Source of the DNA: Bimuria novae-zelandiae CBS 107.79
Taxonomy: Eukaryota; Ascomycota; Dothideomycetes; Pleosporales; Didymosphaeriaceae
Direction of reading: 5' to 3'
Length of the DNA: 64,000 nucleotides
NCBI GenBank assembly: GCA_010015655.1
Contig: ML976668.1
Span: 238,388-302,387, forward strand
In this document: positions 20,972 through 32,313 of the stretch, piece after piece
Numbering within the stretch: the stretch's first letter is position 1
How the letters are laid out: the number at the start of each line of letters is the position of its first letter
Program-made: the position numbers and the translations under genes
The notes under the pieces: generated by a model
Databases searched by the model: none
Told to the model about the DNA's origin: nothing
What the model saw: the letters and a program-made list of their open reading frames with translations, nothing else

Positions 20972-21378
20972 TATTAACTGACTTGTTGCACTGACTGCCA
21001 AGCTACGGTAGTGAAAGAAATTTTCGCCTAACGACACAATCCGCCTACCCGTTGGCCAAGACTTTGTGGGGGAGGGAAACCTGCCCATTGTCGGATAAAC
21101 TGAGGAATCGCCCGCGGAGCCGACGCTATTCTCCCATAACTCAACATAATTGGTTGCATGCAGGCATCGCTGATGCTAAAGGCGCAGATCACATTAGACA
21201 TGCAGAAGGGCGCTCCACAGTTTGTAATAATTAGAATCATGACTCTTTTCGGGAATAACGAGCTTTTCCCTCCGCATTTCGTACAACGTCGGTCCTTAAA
21301 AAGAGGCCGCCTTGGCCTACTTATTTAGCCTTGCACGCGCCTCTGGGGTAAAGAACGACTTCAGATAAAATTGGGAAC

Positions 21379-22830
21379 ATGGCTTCGACTAGAGGGGATA
21401 TCCGTGACGCGGAGAAGGACGCATTTGATACCAACAACGTCATTTGCGAAGATGCAGTACGAGGATTACGAGCATGGCCGAGCACGCGCGACGATGAGAT
21501 TCAGAAAGCGGAAGAAGAACAGGAGCAGGGCATTGGGCCCGACGAAAAACCAGAAGCAAGACAACCAAAGGGCATCTCGAGAGTATTCTCGAGAAGATCA
21601 GCGGCGTCAACAACAAAAGATCCCGGTCCTGCTCCCGATGGTGGCACAACAGCGTGGATACAAGTCCTTTGTACGCACATAACAGTGTTCAATACTTTTG
21701 GCTTCTTCACGTCGTTTGGTGTATTTCAAACGTACTATCAGACGACGTTGGGCATTGCGCCGTCCACTATTTCATGGATCGGCTCCTTACAGGTCTTCCT
21801 ACTCTTCGGCATCGGTGCATTCACTGGACGAGCGACAGATGCAGGCCTTTTCCGTCCCCTATACATAGTAGGGGCTGTCGTTCAGGCCTTAGGCGTCTTC
21901 ACAATGGCCAATAGTACGAAGCTATGGCATTTATTCTTGTCGCAAGCCCTCTGCCTGGGCATCTCCAATGGCCTACAATTCTGCCCCGCTATGGCTCTCG
22001 TCTCTACTTATTTCGTCAAGCGACGCGCTTTCGCGATGGGCATCACCGCACTAGGCTCTTGCACCGGCGGTGTCATCATGCCCGTTATCGTACAACAATG
22101 CCTTCCACGCCTTGGCTTTCCCTGGACAATCCGCATTATCGGATTTATCATGCTGGTCCTCAATATTGTCGCAATACTTCTCTATCGCACCCGTCTGCCC
22201 CCGCGCAAAACTGGACCACTCGTCGACTGGGCTTCCTTCCGCGAGCTCCCCTACTCCCTTTTTTGCACCGCCATGTTCTTCAATTTCTGGGGTCTCTACT
22301 TCGCATTCTTTTATATTGGCGCATACGGGAGGAATGTGCTAGGTGTAAGCTACCAGCAGTCGATCAACCTCCTCCTTGTGACCGTCTGTATGGGCTTCAT
22401 TTTCCGCCTCCTGCCAACGTACTATGCGGATAAGATCGGCTCTCTTAACGTCCTTATTCCGTTCGCGTTCCTTTGTGGCATCATGATGTACTCATGGATC
22501 GGCATCAAATCCGTGGGTGGCTTGTACGCTTTTGCAGCCATCTATGGCTCTGGATCCGCGGTACTGCAAGCGCTGTGGCCCGCCGTCATTGGCAAGTGCA
22601 GTAGGGAACCGGATCTGAAGAAGGCGGGAGTGAGAATGGGGATGGCGTTCACGGTTGTGAGCTTTGCGAGCTTGACCGGGCCGCCCCTAGCGGGTGCGCT
22701 GATCCAGGCAATGGGTGGGAGTTACACAGGGGCAAATATTTGGGCGGGAACGAGCTTTATTGTGGGCGGGTGTTTGTTGGTGGCAACGAGGTGGACCCTG
22801 GTGGGTGGAGATTGGAAAGCTAACATTTGA
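21379..22830 (+). CDS. MFS transporter, monocarboxylate-transporter-like
   Basis: 483 residues, no introns. A hydrophilic N-terminus of about 90 residues ends in PAPDGGTTAWIQV, the conserved entry into the first membrane segment of fungal MCT-like MFS proteins. This is followed by FGFFTSFGVFQTYYQ and SWIGSLQVFLLFGIG. About twelve membrane segments follow, with the second half starting at FRELPYSLFCTAMFFNFWG. It probably moves a carboxylate or similar small molecule across the plasma membrane; substrate unknown. It is intact and of normal codon composition although it is bracketed by RIP-degraded transposons on both sides (MITE at 20.97 kb, copia at 22.89 kb), with only about 60 bp separating its stop codon from the copia target duplication. 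Confidence 0.9.
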   Translation: MASTRGDIRDAEKDAFDTNNVICEDAVRGLRAWPSTRDDEIQKAEEEQEQGIGPDEKPEARQPKGISRVFSRRSAASTTKDPGPAPDGGTTAWIQVLCTHITVFNTFGFFTSFGVFQTYYQTTLGIAPSTISWIGSLQVFLLFGIGAFTGRATDAGLFRPLYIVGAVVQALGVFTMANSTKLWHLFLSQALCLGISNGLQFCPAMALVSTYFVKRRAFAMGITALGSCTGGVIMPVIVQQCLPRLGFPWTIRIIGFIMLVLNIVAILLYRTRLPPRKTGPLVDWASFRELPYSLFCTAMFFNFWGLYFAFFYIGAYGRNVLGVSYQQSINLLLVTVCMGFIFRLLPTYYADKIGSLNVLIPFAFLCGIMMYSWIGIKSVGGLYAFAAIYGSGSAVLQALWPAVIGKCSREPDLKKAGVRMGMAFTVVSFASLTGPPLAGALIQAMGGSYTGANIWAGTSFIVGGCLLVATRWTLVGGDWKANI

Positions 22831-22894
22831 TCTTTGTAGAATGATTGAGATTTGAGGGTTGGTATAGAGTGAACAAGTTGTTTGGAATGAAATA

Positions 22895-23046
22895 TGTGAC
22901 GTTTCAGTATGGAAGCTTGGGCCACCCGTGCGGCCCGTGCATGTGACTCACGTGATCTACAGTATATAGCTCCATAGAGTAGCTTCTCAATCAAAACAAC
23001 GATTGCCTCAACACTCTCTTTTCAACACTCTTTTTTCGACGCTATA
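22895..23046 (+). repeat. Copia 5' LTR
   Basis: 152 bp, beginning TGTGACGTTTCAG and ending CGACGCTATA, where the 3' LTR ends CGACGCTACA. The two LTRs otherwise differ by only a few bases. A TATATAG word lies mid-way and probably serves as the TATA box. Confidence 0.92.
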
Positions 23047-23059
23047 GTTATGAGCCCGG
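23047..23059 (+). other. Primer binding site for a 5' half of initiator tRNA-Met
   Basis: GTTATGAGCCCGG immediately follows the LTR. Its complement CCGGGCTCATAAC matches the anticodon-arm sequence expected of a fungal initiator tRNA-Met, ending at the position used by copia-type half-tRNA primers. The half-tRNA mechanism is established for Drosophila copia; its use here is inferred. Confidence 0.75.
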
Positions 23060-23197
23060 TTTGCACCTACTAAGGCTGCTACTCACCTGCAATCGTTCAC
23101 CGCAATCGTTCACTTGCAATCGCTCATTTGCAATCGTTCACAACAATCCTGCGATACCTGCTGCATACGACTTGTGTGACAGCTGCACGACTCCACG

Positions 23198-23455
23198 ATG
23201 ACGACAGAATCTGATCCTACGACAACGCGTGTCACAGTAGTCCTCAACAAGCCTGAGGACTGGCAGGCATGGATCTTTCTTCGCAAGGATGCCGCGCAGC
23301 AGCACGATCTATGGCAGTATTGCAACCCCGACGTCGCTACAGCTGACTTGCCTCTACTGACAGAGCCCGTCGAGCCTATGGCGCACCGATACAAAGTCAA
23401 TAAGGCGCCTGGTACGATATACACTAACGCTAACCTTAATAATAACGAATTTTAA
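23198..23455 (+). pseudogene. Copia gag N-terminus, intact start then RIP-degraded
   Basis: Readable from ATG (MTTESDPTTTRVTVVLNKPE) through EDWQAWIFLRKDAAQQ and LWQYCNPD, the usual opening of fungal copia Gag-Pol polyproteins. After about residue 75 the sequence enters the RIP-altered zone and the frame ends within ten codons. Upstream (about 23088-23146) lies a short array of 12-bp GCAATCGTTCAC-like words in the leader. Confidence 0.8.
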
Positions 23456-26400
23456 CGCTATTAATTTACGTATAACTAATATAAGAAGTAACATGCTAGC
23501 TATCTTAAACAGAAGTAGGCACTTTAAAATCTAAATATAGATATTAGCAAGACAATCGCAAAGCGCTATATCTCCTTACTATATAATAAGGACACGCCGC
23601 ACGCGCGGCTTATCTCCCTTAAGAAGTATCTTACACTATTAATAGCAGTCTACTAACGTAACTTAATTAATAACTATAAGCGCTTATATACCCTGCTAAA
23701 GTTACGTAACCTTAAAAACTAGCTATAATTATAAATTAAAGTTACTAACTAGTGCGCTAAAATTAATTTACCTAACATAAAAGGCACGCGCGTATAAGAA
23801 GACTTTTTTATAATTATTAAGAGTATTTACCCTAAATACGCTATGCCTAAGCTAATTAAGCTATTTAAGCACAAGAATAATAACACATAAATAGCTATAC
23901 TAAAGGACTATATTACTATCTACATAATATACGTTTAACGAGTCTAACCTAGTTCCTAGAAGCTTAATAGTATGGCGAGTAAACTTTAAGCGGCAAAAAT
24001 ATAAAGTAATAATAAGACTATAAGTTAAGCGCTAAAGAGCGTATATCTTTATAGTAATAAATACTAGTATAGCTCGTGCTACTACCTTAATAAGGACTTC
24101 TACTTATAACTAAGTAACTTTTAGGAAGATCCTGCTACGCGTTAGCGTATTAATTAGGCTTTATAAGATAACTCTCGCCTGCTAGCGCGTATATAGAAGT
24201 TAGTTAATAAGATAAATAGGCGTTTCTTAAAGATAACACTAGCCACTATGACTACCTAACTTAATAACAGACGATTGCTAAATAATAGGGTATTAGCCCT
24301 TATAATAGGCTTATATAGCATAATAAGCAAGGTCTTAGCTACTCTAGCTAATAACTATAATGTAATCCTATTAGACAAGCTAACTATTACCGTAATTAAT
24401 AATTACTTTATAACTCTCTAAGACTAATAGATCCTTAACCTAGGTTCTAACACCTACATTATTAATATTACTAATTAGATAGGCTAGGAGCAGGAGCGCG
24501 TTAAGAATACTAATATAATTATTAAGGCAGGCAAGCACTAATATAAGATTAAGGCCTAAAGTAAGATAACTTTTATAATTAATATACTAATAAGTATAGT
24601 ACTAACGTTAATTACTTACGTTGCTTTAGTACCTAGTTTTATTACAAGCGTTGTTAGACTTAGACGTTATTATAATAATAGTATCTACTTTAACTTAGGT
24701 TAAGACGCGCTATATAATAAACACGGCGTTATTACGCACCTAGAGTACTATAAGAGCTACTAGCTTGTTAACGTAGATTCCTCTTACTATCTAACGAAGT
24801 TGTCCTTACTTGCAATAGTAATTTAAACTTATTTATTAGAAGTACTAAAAACCTAAGAGATCTCTCTAACGCTTACCTATAAGGTTTAGGGCTATTTAGG
24901 ACGTAAGGTTATAGATTACCTAAATAATAATATTAAAGGAGTAATAGTAAAAGGGCCTACTAATTAAGACTTTTATTAAATCTATATAGAATTAAAGCTA
25001 ATAGAGTAGGTCTTTTACTATACGCTAAAGGACGCCGTTCGTCCCTTTTATTAAATCTTAATTAATCTTATCTAACTATAATAATAAGAAGAGTCTTATT
25101 ATAATAGTAATAAATAGGGTGCTTATACTATCTATTAACACTTACGTTAGCACGAAGTAGAGTCCTTTCTAATAAAGTTAGAGGCTTAGCTAGGCCGCTA
25201 GCTATAGAACACTATACGATAAATCTAGCGTTAGTATAATTACAAAGTAATTATAATTAAGCTTAACGCTAAATATAGTATTATTAACTTCGCGGAGTAA
25301 CTTTATACTAACTTAAGTATACACTTTAAACTATACGCTCTAGATACTCCTACATAGAATAAGAGTACTAAAATCGCTAGTAAGCTAATTATAACAAAGG
25401 CCCGCGCCCTACGCCTTTAGGGCAACCTTTTAGAGTAATTAGTAAATAAGTTAATAAAGATAGTAGTATACCTACTTAATTAAATACTATCTAAAGTCCT
25501 TAATTAGCGCACGCTATATAAGGTTGTCTAGCATAAAAAGCCTATAATAAGCTATCTTTAACTAATTAGTTATCGCGTGTACGTTCTTAATAAATATCTA
25601 TTGCGTAGAGCAAAGACAGTCTCGCGCGCCCTAATTGGCCATCTTATAGGCTATAATAGCACCAATATCTTTCGTATTTAGTTATTAATAAAGGATCGAG
25701 TTATCCGCACACAAGACGTGGTATTTAATACTTTTACTTTCTATAAAGGCCGCGATAGCTGCACAGATAACTTAGTAATTAAGGAGGTTATTAAGTTACT
25801 TAACGTCCTTAAGGCGTACGAGGATAACGATGTATCTATTAAGGAACTTATAATAACACGTTAGCGATATCTCTACGATAAGGCTAAATTTATAGTAATA
25901 CTAATACTAACGCCTACTAGATAATCGACCAAGTCGTTAGCAGGGGGTAACACTAATAAACTATTAACCTCTTAATATTAATTTACTTTTAATAACTTTA
26001 TAAATATATTAGCTTCTCTTAATTAAATAGTAGATTATCTTATAGGGTGCTACTACGCTTATAACTTTTATCTTACGTCTACATAGTAAGACGTTACTAA
26101 TTAACTAGTTACTAAAATTAAAAGTTATATACTTAACTAACGTAAAAATAACGCTCTATAGCATTAAGACCTAAGTATCTTATAAAATAATATAATTATT
26201 ACAAAGCGCGTTCGAAAACTGACAAACTTAGGCAATCTATAGACTTACGCTATTTAATTAGGAGCTTAAAATATCGCTAATTATCTACACACCTTTACTA
26301 TAATAACTATTAACAATAATGTAAAGGATAACTTATAAATCTATTAAAACTAGTTACTACCTGTACTAAAGCATATTAGCTAACTAAAGTTATATTTACA

Positions 26401-28280
26401 CGGCGCTAAGTTTATAAAAGCTATTAAGCGCGAGTATTAAGAGGTCTAGGGTAAAAGTTACTTTTATAAGACCTTAGCGACATATTAAACCGCGCAGGCT
26501 AAAGGCGTCGAGGTAATTCTACTTATATAGGTGTTTATATATAAGTTTAATAAGGATAGCTATCTTTATAAGTATAAGACTTAACTTATCGCACGCGGAG
26601 ACCTATAGGAGTAGTTTAATAATACTTATACTACTATCCTTGCAGCCCGCACCTTTTAAGTAATTATTATTAAATCAAGGTCCCTCTGGTAGCATGACTA
26701 CCATGGATAACCGAGTAGGAGGAGGGACAAGGCGGGGTGGCTACAACGTATTGTATTAACTATCCTATTATGTTATTCCTCTTCCGTGTAAACAGTAACA
26801 AGGACGCTACAGTCAGCCGTGCCTCCCTCACACAGTAGGCACTACGGCCCTTCCTTCCACCAACCTGGAATGAACCCACATATTCTCAACAATTATTATA
26901 ATTACTAACTACTTTAGCTTAGAGCTAAAGTAATATAACGTACTTACTACTTTCCTTAACTCTATGCTTAATTAAAAGCTATACGCTAAGACTCTAAGTA
27001 TATTTAAGAAAGTAAATATTAATCTTCTAAAGGTGCTTTACGCTATCTACGGCTTAAAGGACACGCTACTCTTATAGTATAATATATTTAGAGTAATAGT
27101 TAAGATACTAAGACTTAAGCGCGTCGAAGGCTTCTTATACCTATATATTAATAATTAGCTTATACTATTTATATATATTAATAATATAGTAATAGTGTAT
27201 CACCCTTCGAACGCTTATCTACATTAAGACTTTAAAAATAAGCTACAGGATTAATTTAGACTTAAGGTAATAAGAGACCTAGCCTAGTTCCTAGGCGTCT
27301 AAGTCGTCTGCGATTGCTAGAAAAAGAAGATCTAGCTTATTTAAGATATATATATTAATAAGGTTTGCAAGAAGTATAGTATATAGCTAATAAGTTATAA
27401 AAAGCCTAACTTTCTGCTTAACGTTAACTCTCTTAACAAGTTAATTAAGAAGACAGATATTTAACGTATAAAGCTATATTAGGAGCTTATTAGCTATTTC
27501 GCCTACATTACTTACTAGACGCGGCCTGACGTTGCTCGTAGCCACGTTGTCCTTACTTGTCATCTTACCAATCTAGGGCAATTATATATCGTAGCTATAC
27601 AACGCGTCTGGCGATACTTGCTCGTAACTTAACACTACGCTATTAAAGGTTCCTATAATAACTTAATTATAGAGGTTTTCTCTAATAATAATAACTACCG
27701 CGATTCTTTATTCTTTAGCGCGTTAGACGCCTCGTACGTAGATAATATAGAGACACGTTAAAGCTTATAAGGATAATATTTTTTTCTCTATAGTATAATT
27801 ATTAACTAGAAGGCGACTGTCCAGCGCACTATTACTAAGTCTACTACTAAATTAGAGTTACTTTTAATCTCCTTTACTAGCTTATAGATAGTAGAATAGC
27901 TTCGCTTCTTTAAAGGTATCTTATTCAACTTAGGCATAACACCTACTATCTACTATAATAATTAATAAATAGTTAGCATTATTAATAAGGACCTTAATTA
28001 ATTATATATAAAGGTTTAACACGTCGATATTTATTAGATGTAGATTTGACAAGAAGCAGAGGCTTAGCGACTTATTATTAAATAGGTCCCTACTAATAAG
28101 ATAGCTATATATAGACTTACTAAAGTCCTCTTAAAGACTAAACACTAGGAGTTTATTTAATAGCTCTATCTTATTAATATCGCGCAACGCCTCTAGGGCA
28201 GCGTTAATAATAATAATAATTTTATATATTTAGTTACCTAATTAAGCAAGATTCTAGCTTTACCTCTTAATTAACATAAA
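23456..28280 (+). pseudogene. RIP-destroyed copia pol region
   Basis: No frame is open for more than a few dozen codons. Landmarks are still readable if TpA changes are discounted: an integrase C-terminal segment near 25.65 kb (GYNSTNIFRI then KDRVIRTQDV), and reverse transcriptase near 27.0-27.2 kb (VLYAIYGLKDTLL, then LILFIYINNIVIVYHPS, where the catalytic YVDD has become YINN). Order and spacing are those of Ty1/copia. It is transcriptionally and catalytically dead. Confidence 0.8.
26671..26891 (-). repeat. Solo LTR of a second retrotransposon nested in copia pol
   Basis: 221 bp of normal base composition inside the RIP block. On the minus strand it begins TGTTGAGAATATGTGGGTTC, a typical LTR start. 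It ends ...GACCTTGATTTA (TA in place of the usual CA). Flanks are a perfect 5-bp direct repeat ATTAT (26666-26670 and 26892-26896). It lacks the TpA excess of its host element. Confidence 0.82.
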
Positions 28281-28291
28281 GCTAAGGGGTG

Positions 28292-28443
28292 TGTGACGTT
28301 TCAGTATGGAAGCTTGGGCCACCCGTGCGGCCCGTGCACGTGACTCACGTGATCTACAGTATATAGCTCCATAGAGTAGCTTCTCAATCAAAACAACGAT
28401 TGCCTCAACACTCTCTTTTCAACACTCTTTTTTCGACGCTACA
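28292..28443 (+). repeat. Copia 3' LTR
   Basis: 152 bp from TGTGACG to GCTACA, nearly identical to the 5' LTR and free of RIP changes although it directly abuts saturated RIP sequence on its left. Confidence 0.92.
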
Positions 28444-28448
28444 AAATA

Positions 28449-28951
28449 GAAATATTTCATTCCGCAATTGATAAGCTGCATCATCCGTCGAATTGCAGCT
28501 ACTGCGAATACTCAAACGCACCAGATCATAGGCGGACGAAAGACTTAAAGTCAGAGATTACACAAGATTTTAGTATGTAGCCGCACAATAATAAACAAAA
28601 GAGATTGCTCAACAGTTTGTTGGTGGAGTCGAACTGAAAACCCTCGTACGGTATCATATGTAGGTACCGGTAGGCTGCCCAGGCGTGTCCCCACTTAAAA
28701 ATGCGCTATCCACATAAGGCATTCGGTGAACCACCTCGGGAGAGTCGACGACCCGTCCGATCTTGCACCTTCAGGCTGCAGCTCACCACCGCTTTGGTGA
28801 TTATGACGCCGCTGCATCAAACGTGATGATACTTCCTGTGTTCTTTGCATACAGTTTCCATCTACTTCCCGCACCGGCTCCAACCTGATTCACATGAAAA
28901 TTTCATCGCGCACCGCTTCCACCTGCGCGGCTGTCGCGACTCTACAAAATT
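28449..28951. other. Spacer between copia element and Zn2Cys6 gene
   Basis: About 500 bp of normal composition, presumably the promoter of the downstream gene. A short tRNA B-box-like word near 28630 does not fold into a cloverleaf. Confidence 0.45.
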
Positions 28952-30542
28952 ATGGCATCGGATCGACTTCTTAAAGATGAAAGTATCAGCATATATGGAG
29001 AGCCACCTCCCAAACGTCGAAAGACAACAAAGACTGCGACTACTGGCGCCTTCTCCTGCTTCACACTCGATGGTAACGATGCCAATCTCCACCGACGATC
29101 GGCATTCTCGCCCAAGAGAAAGGCAGAAGTCAAAGGCATCAGAAAGAAGGGTGCGTGTTTACGGTGTCGAATTCTTAAACGAGCTGTAAGCCTGCGCATG
29201 AATAATTACGTTCCTTGCTGACCATCGTCAGTGCTCCGGAGAAGATCCGTGCAAGACATGCATTGCTGCGGCGCGAGCGGCTTCCAATACTAAGGCACTC
29301 AGTTGGATGGAGTGCATCAGGCCCTCCTTTCAAGCCATAAATATCTTCCATCAAAGTATGTTTGCACTTTGTCATTTCCAAGCGCTGTGGGCTAAAAGGA
29401 CGCAGGCGTCACTACATTGAGCCGACCTCGCATCGACGCCATAATAGACAATCTCTCCTCCAAAGACGTGTACTTGGACTTTCATATCCCTTTCGCTCTG
29501 AATGTCGAAGCGGCCTCGTCTCATCTTACTCGATGGCTGTCCGAGGATGATCCATCATCCGCATACAGCGTCTTTGGTATCTTTTCTTGCAGCTCCAACG
29601 CAGACCTCCTGCAGAACTCCCTCGATCCTGGATTAGCCCGATATCTACGATTGTTCGTGCATTTAACTACGCATCTTTACACTACTGGAATGCAGGGCGG
29701 CTATGAGGATTACACGGATGAAGAAATACGTTCTGTTCGCGACTGCGTAGGAGATAAACTCCTAAAAGCGATAGACCCACTGGTCCGGCCCGCTGATATC
29801 GAAGCTTCGGAAGACAAGCTTGCCAAGCTGCGGTCATTATTCCTGATGCTCCTAGGTACTATTGTAGGAATGAGGTACACATGCTCAGATGTAAGTACCG
29901 ATCGTTCCTACGTGTAATAGAGCCAGAGATGCTAATGAAAATGCTTAGGTGTTCGATCAAACAGTGACTCAATGGACTGAGCAGGAATCAAAGCAAGAGG
30001 CACTGCTGCGACTATTATGCCACTACCTCATCTATATTGGCAAAGCCACATCTCTTCTAGAAAACTCAAGCGAGGAGAAGACGCTGCTCGAAAAATGGCG
30101 GACACAGTGGAACAAGCCTGCAGCTTTCACTTGGAATTACAAAGACGGCTTGGAAATGCATTACAGGATCGAGCCTCCAGCTCACTGGATCGTGTCGTCG
30201 TCTGAAGATGAGTCTCTAAACAGCATCGATTTCGACCTCTCTGAATTTGATGACGTTGCCATGTTCACCGAGGATGGAGATCTTCTCAAATGTACGTCAT
30301 GCGGAACAATGTGGACTGATCTGGACGCGGCCGGTCACTGCCTGATTTGCCAATCGCCCGAATATCAGGACGAAGGGTTCACCCAGCTTCTATCCTTCGA
30401 AAGCGACTTCGATATCTTAGCGCATAATTCCACCAATTCGAGTCTCCAGTTGGGCTTAGATTTGAATAATGGAAGCTTCGATGACTTCCTTCCAGCAGGT
30501 AGTACCGCCACGGAGACAGCGCATCTCGCACCATCGGAGTAG
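28952..30542 (+). CDS. Zn2Cys6-type transcription factor with C-terminal CxxC pair
   Basis: Four exons, 28952-29185, 29232-29355, 29406-29890 and 29949-30542, giving 478 residues. Introns are 46, 50 and 58 nt. The cluster spans the first junction: [10 protein letters not shown] then [10 protein letters not shown] with a sixth cysteine at SWMEC, spacing C-X2-C-X6-C-X5-C-X2-C-X15-C, so the last gap is longer than the usual 6-8. A basic stretch [10 protein letters not shown] lies upstream and may be a nuclear signal. Near residue 400 is a second metal-site candidate, CTSCGTMW and GHCLICQSP. The tail is acidic and Ser/Asn-rich. It sits beside the copia element and a secreted-protein gene; a regulatory link is not shown. 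Confidence 0.78.
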
Positions 30543-30952
30543 GCACAGGCGTTAGGCCTATCACTTCAGAAAACTATCAGCTCGGATTCAGACTAGAGAT
30601 TGCAGCTCCAATCGCAGGTCTCATGACTGATGCGAGAAAGTAGCACCTCAAGGCATTGCACCTACTTGTACCTCGTGCCCAATCCACGACTTGACCGAGG
30701 ATGCTGAAACATTGGAAACGTGATCACCTCACACACAATAGTTACGATATGGTCTGCACATAAACTCTAAGGGGGACTTGCATCGCATCTTCAACCCGCC
30801 AACGAGCAATACACACCATTCCACCGAATGTTCTGCATGCTAGAGAGGCCGTTTTCTAATCACCCAGTAAGCTGAAATAATACCACGCAAAAAGATGCAC
30901 CGGAGGCTTTACAAGGGTCATCGTGCACAACTCCAAGGTTGAAAGAGAAGAA
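30543..30952. other. Convergent spacer
   Basis: 410 bp between the 3' ends of the Zn2Cys6 gene (+) and the DUF1996 gene (-). Nothing recognisable beyond presumed 3' UTRs. Confidence 0.55.
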
Positions 30953-32313
30953 CTATGGAGAGGCCGGACCGTACTGAGACTGATACCCTCCCGGCAACGC
31001 ATCAAGCCCTGAATCGCTTCGTCAGCTCTCTGAACGGGCGAAGGAGAAATCAAGATCACCAACTTACAGCCATCAATGTCCTCATCCACCACCGCCTTTT
31101 GCGAACACTTGTTCATGTCGTCTACCGATTGAAGCTTATGCCCATACTCAGAGCAGTTCGTGTAGAAGTAGCACGGCGAGTCCAGCACCTTCTGCAACGA
31201 GTCGTCCTTCCACCCGAACACGTAGTCGGCATGGTTCGCATACCCCGTCGCGTCGCCAAAGGACCAAACAAACGGGTTGCTGCCGTTGGCTGGCCACTCC
31301 AGTTCGTTGAACTGCTTCGTATCCCAAAGGACTTCAAACATCACTTGCGAGGTACGGACAGGATGCGTTGCTGGACATGGACCGCCGCTCTCGAATGTTC
31401 CGGTTTCCGGATAGCTTTGGTATTGTCAGTTGGGCTCGACGTTGTGCGGAGGTACCGGCTTTACCTCATATGAGCCATATGGTCCGGACTATCGAGGTTC
31501 TTGCTGTCTTCTTGTTAGCGGACGACAAATATCCTTCTATCAAGCACCACTTACCCGTCCCAACATGTCGGAAATCGCAAAGTCGTCATGATACCCTCCT
31601 TGCACTTCTTCTTGGGGAATGCAATCGTCTCCGGCGACCGCTGTGTCCATGTGTCCAAGCACGTGTACGTGAGATATCTGAATCGCGAAGCTTCCGCAAG
31701 GGTCCTGGCGTGGACGTCTCCTATGAACATCCGGAAGCCCTGGTATTATCAGCTTCTATGATCCATTGTTTGGAAAGACTAAAAGTACGAACCGGTTTGA
31801 GCGCAGTCACGTTCGACGTCTGATTCTCATCGTATATGGCGTCTTGCATGTAATAAATTGTCAAGCCCCCATTTGCTTTCTCAAACTGGTTGTTTCCGAT
31901 ATTCGGGACGCGTTTGTACGTTCCATTCCTCGCGCGGAAGTACGGGACTGCAGTCCAGTAGTTTGCTATGTTCCATCTATGTTAGAATTGAAAAGCTATG
32001 CGCATTCAAGAGTTGATACTCACAGAAGTCGTCGGCAAACGTGCACGTCGTGCACGTGCTCTCGCCAGGCATGTCTTTGCCCGGCTCCATCGTCGCACTG
32101 AATGAGTTCTGCGCGATCATGTTAGACAGCGTTGAATAACTTCGAAATGATACTCCTTACACCGCCGACGATCTGATGGACATGCGCAGATGGATTCGCG
32201 CCCGGTTCGATCAAAGGGTCCAGTCTTTCTCGCACAAGCTGCGAGCAATGGAAACGGACTATCGCGCTGCTGGGCGCAACCAGCGCCAGCGCGAACAGAC
32301 CCAGCCAGATCAT
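30953..32313 (-). CDS. Secreted DUF1996-domain protein
   Basis: Seven exons, complement of 32161-32313, 32024-32108, 31793-31965, 31555-31739, 31465-31503, 31068-31414 and 30953-31008, giving 345 residues. All six introns are 50-59 nt. The N-terminus MIWLGLFALALVAPSSA is a signal peptide. The DUF1996 domain then starts with FHCSQLVRERLDPLIEPG and HVHQIVGG. It continues with CTTCTFADDFSNYWTA, GNNQFEKANGGLTIYYM, FPTCWDGKNLDSPDHMAHM, NPFVWSFGDATGYANHADYV and ends DGWLDALPGGYQSQYG. Many cysteines suggest an extracellular fold. Members are fungal secreted or wall-associated proteins of unknown biochemistry; here there is no C-terminal extension or WSC domain. It is divergent from the small secreted protein gene. 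Confidence 0.88.

Larger units (their letters stand above)
22895..28443 (+). mobile_element. Complete Ty1/copia retrotransposon, RIP-degraded
   Basis: 5549 bp bounded by two 152-bp LTRs (22895-23046 and 28292-28443) and a perfect 5-bp target duplication AAATA (22890-22894, 28444-28448). The primer site directly follows the 5' LTR and a purine tract (AAGCTAAGGGG) precedes the 3' LTR. The internal domain is in plus orientation and has copia order: gag start, integrase, reverse transcriptase. From about 23.42 kb to 28.28 kb the sequence is saturated with CpA-to-TpA changes and unreadable as protein, while the LTRs and first 375 bp of the interior are clean. A younger solo LTR is nested at 26671-26891. 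Confidence 0.93.

Noticed and set aside
28600..28690. tRNA B-box-like word (minus strand AGTTCGACTCC)
   Set aside because: No A box at the right distance and no cloverleaf stems could be drawn.
30856..31344. Reading the DUF1996 C-terminus straight through to 30856
   Set aside because: The unspliced tail is low complexity; splicing at 31067/31009 gives DGWLDALPGG, the family's usual ending.
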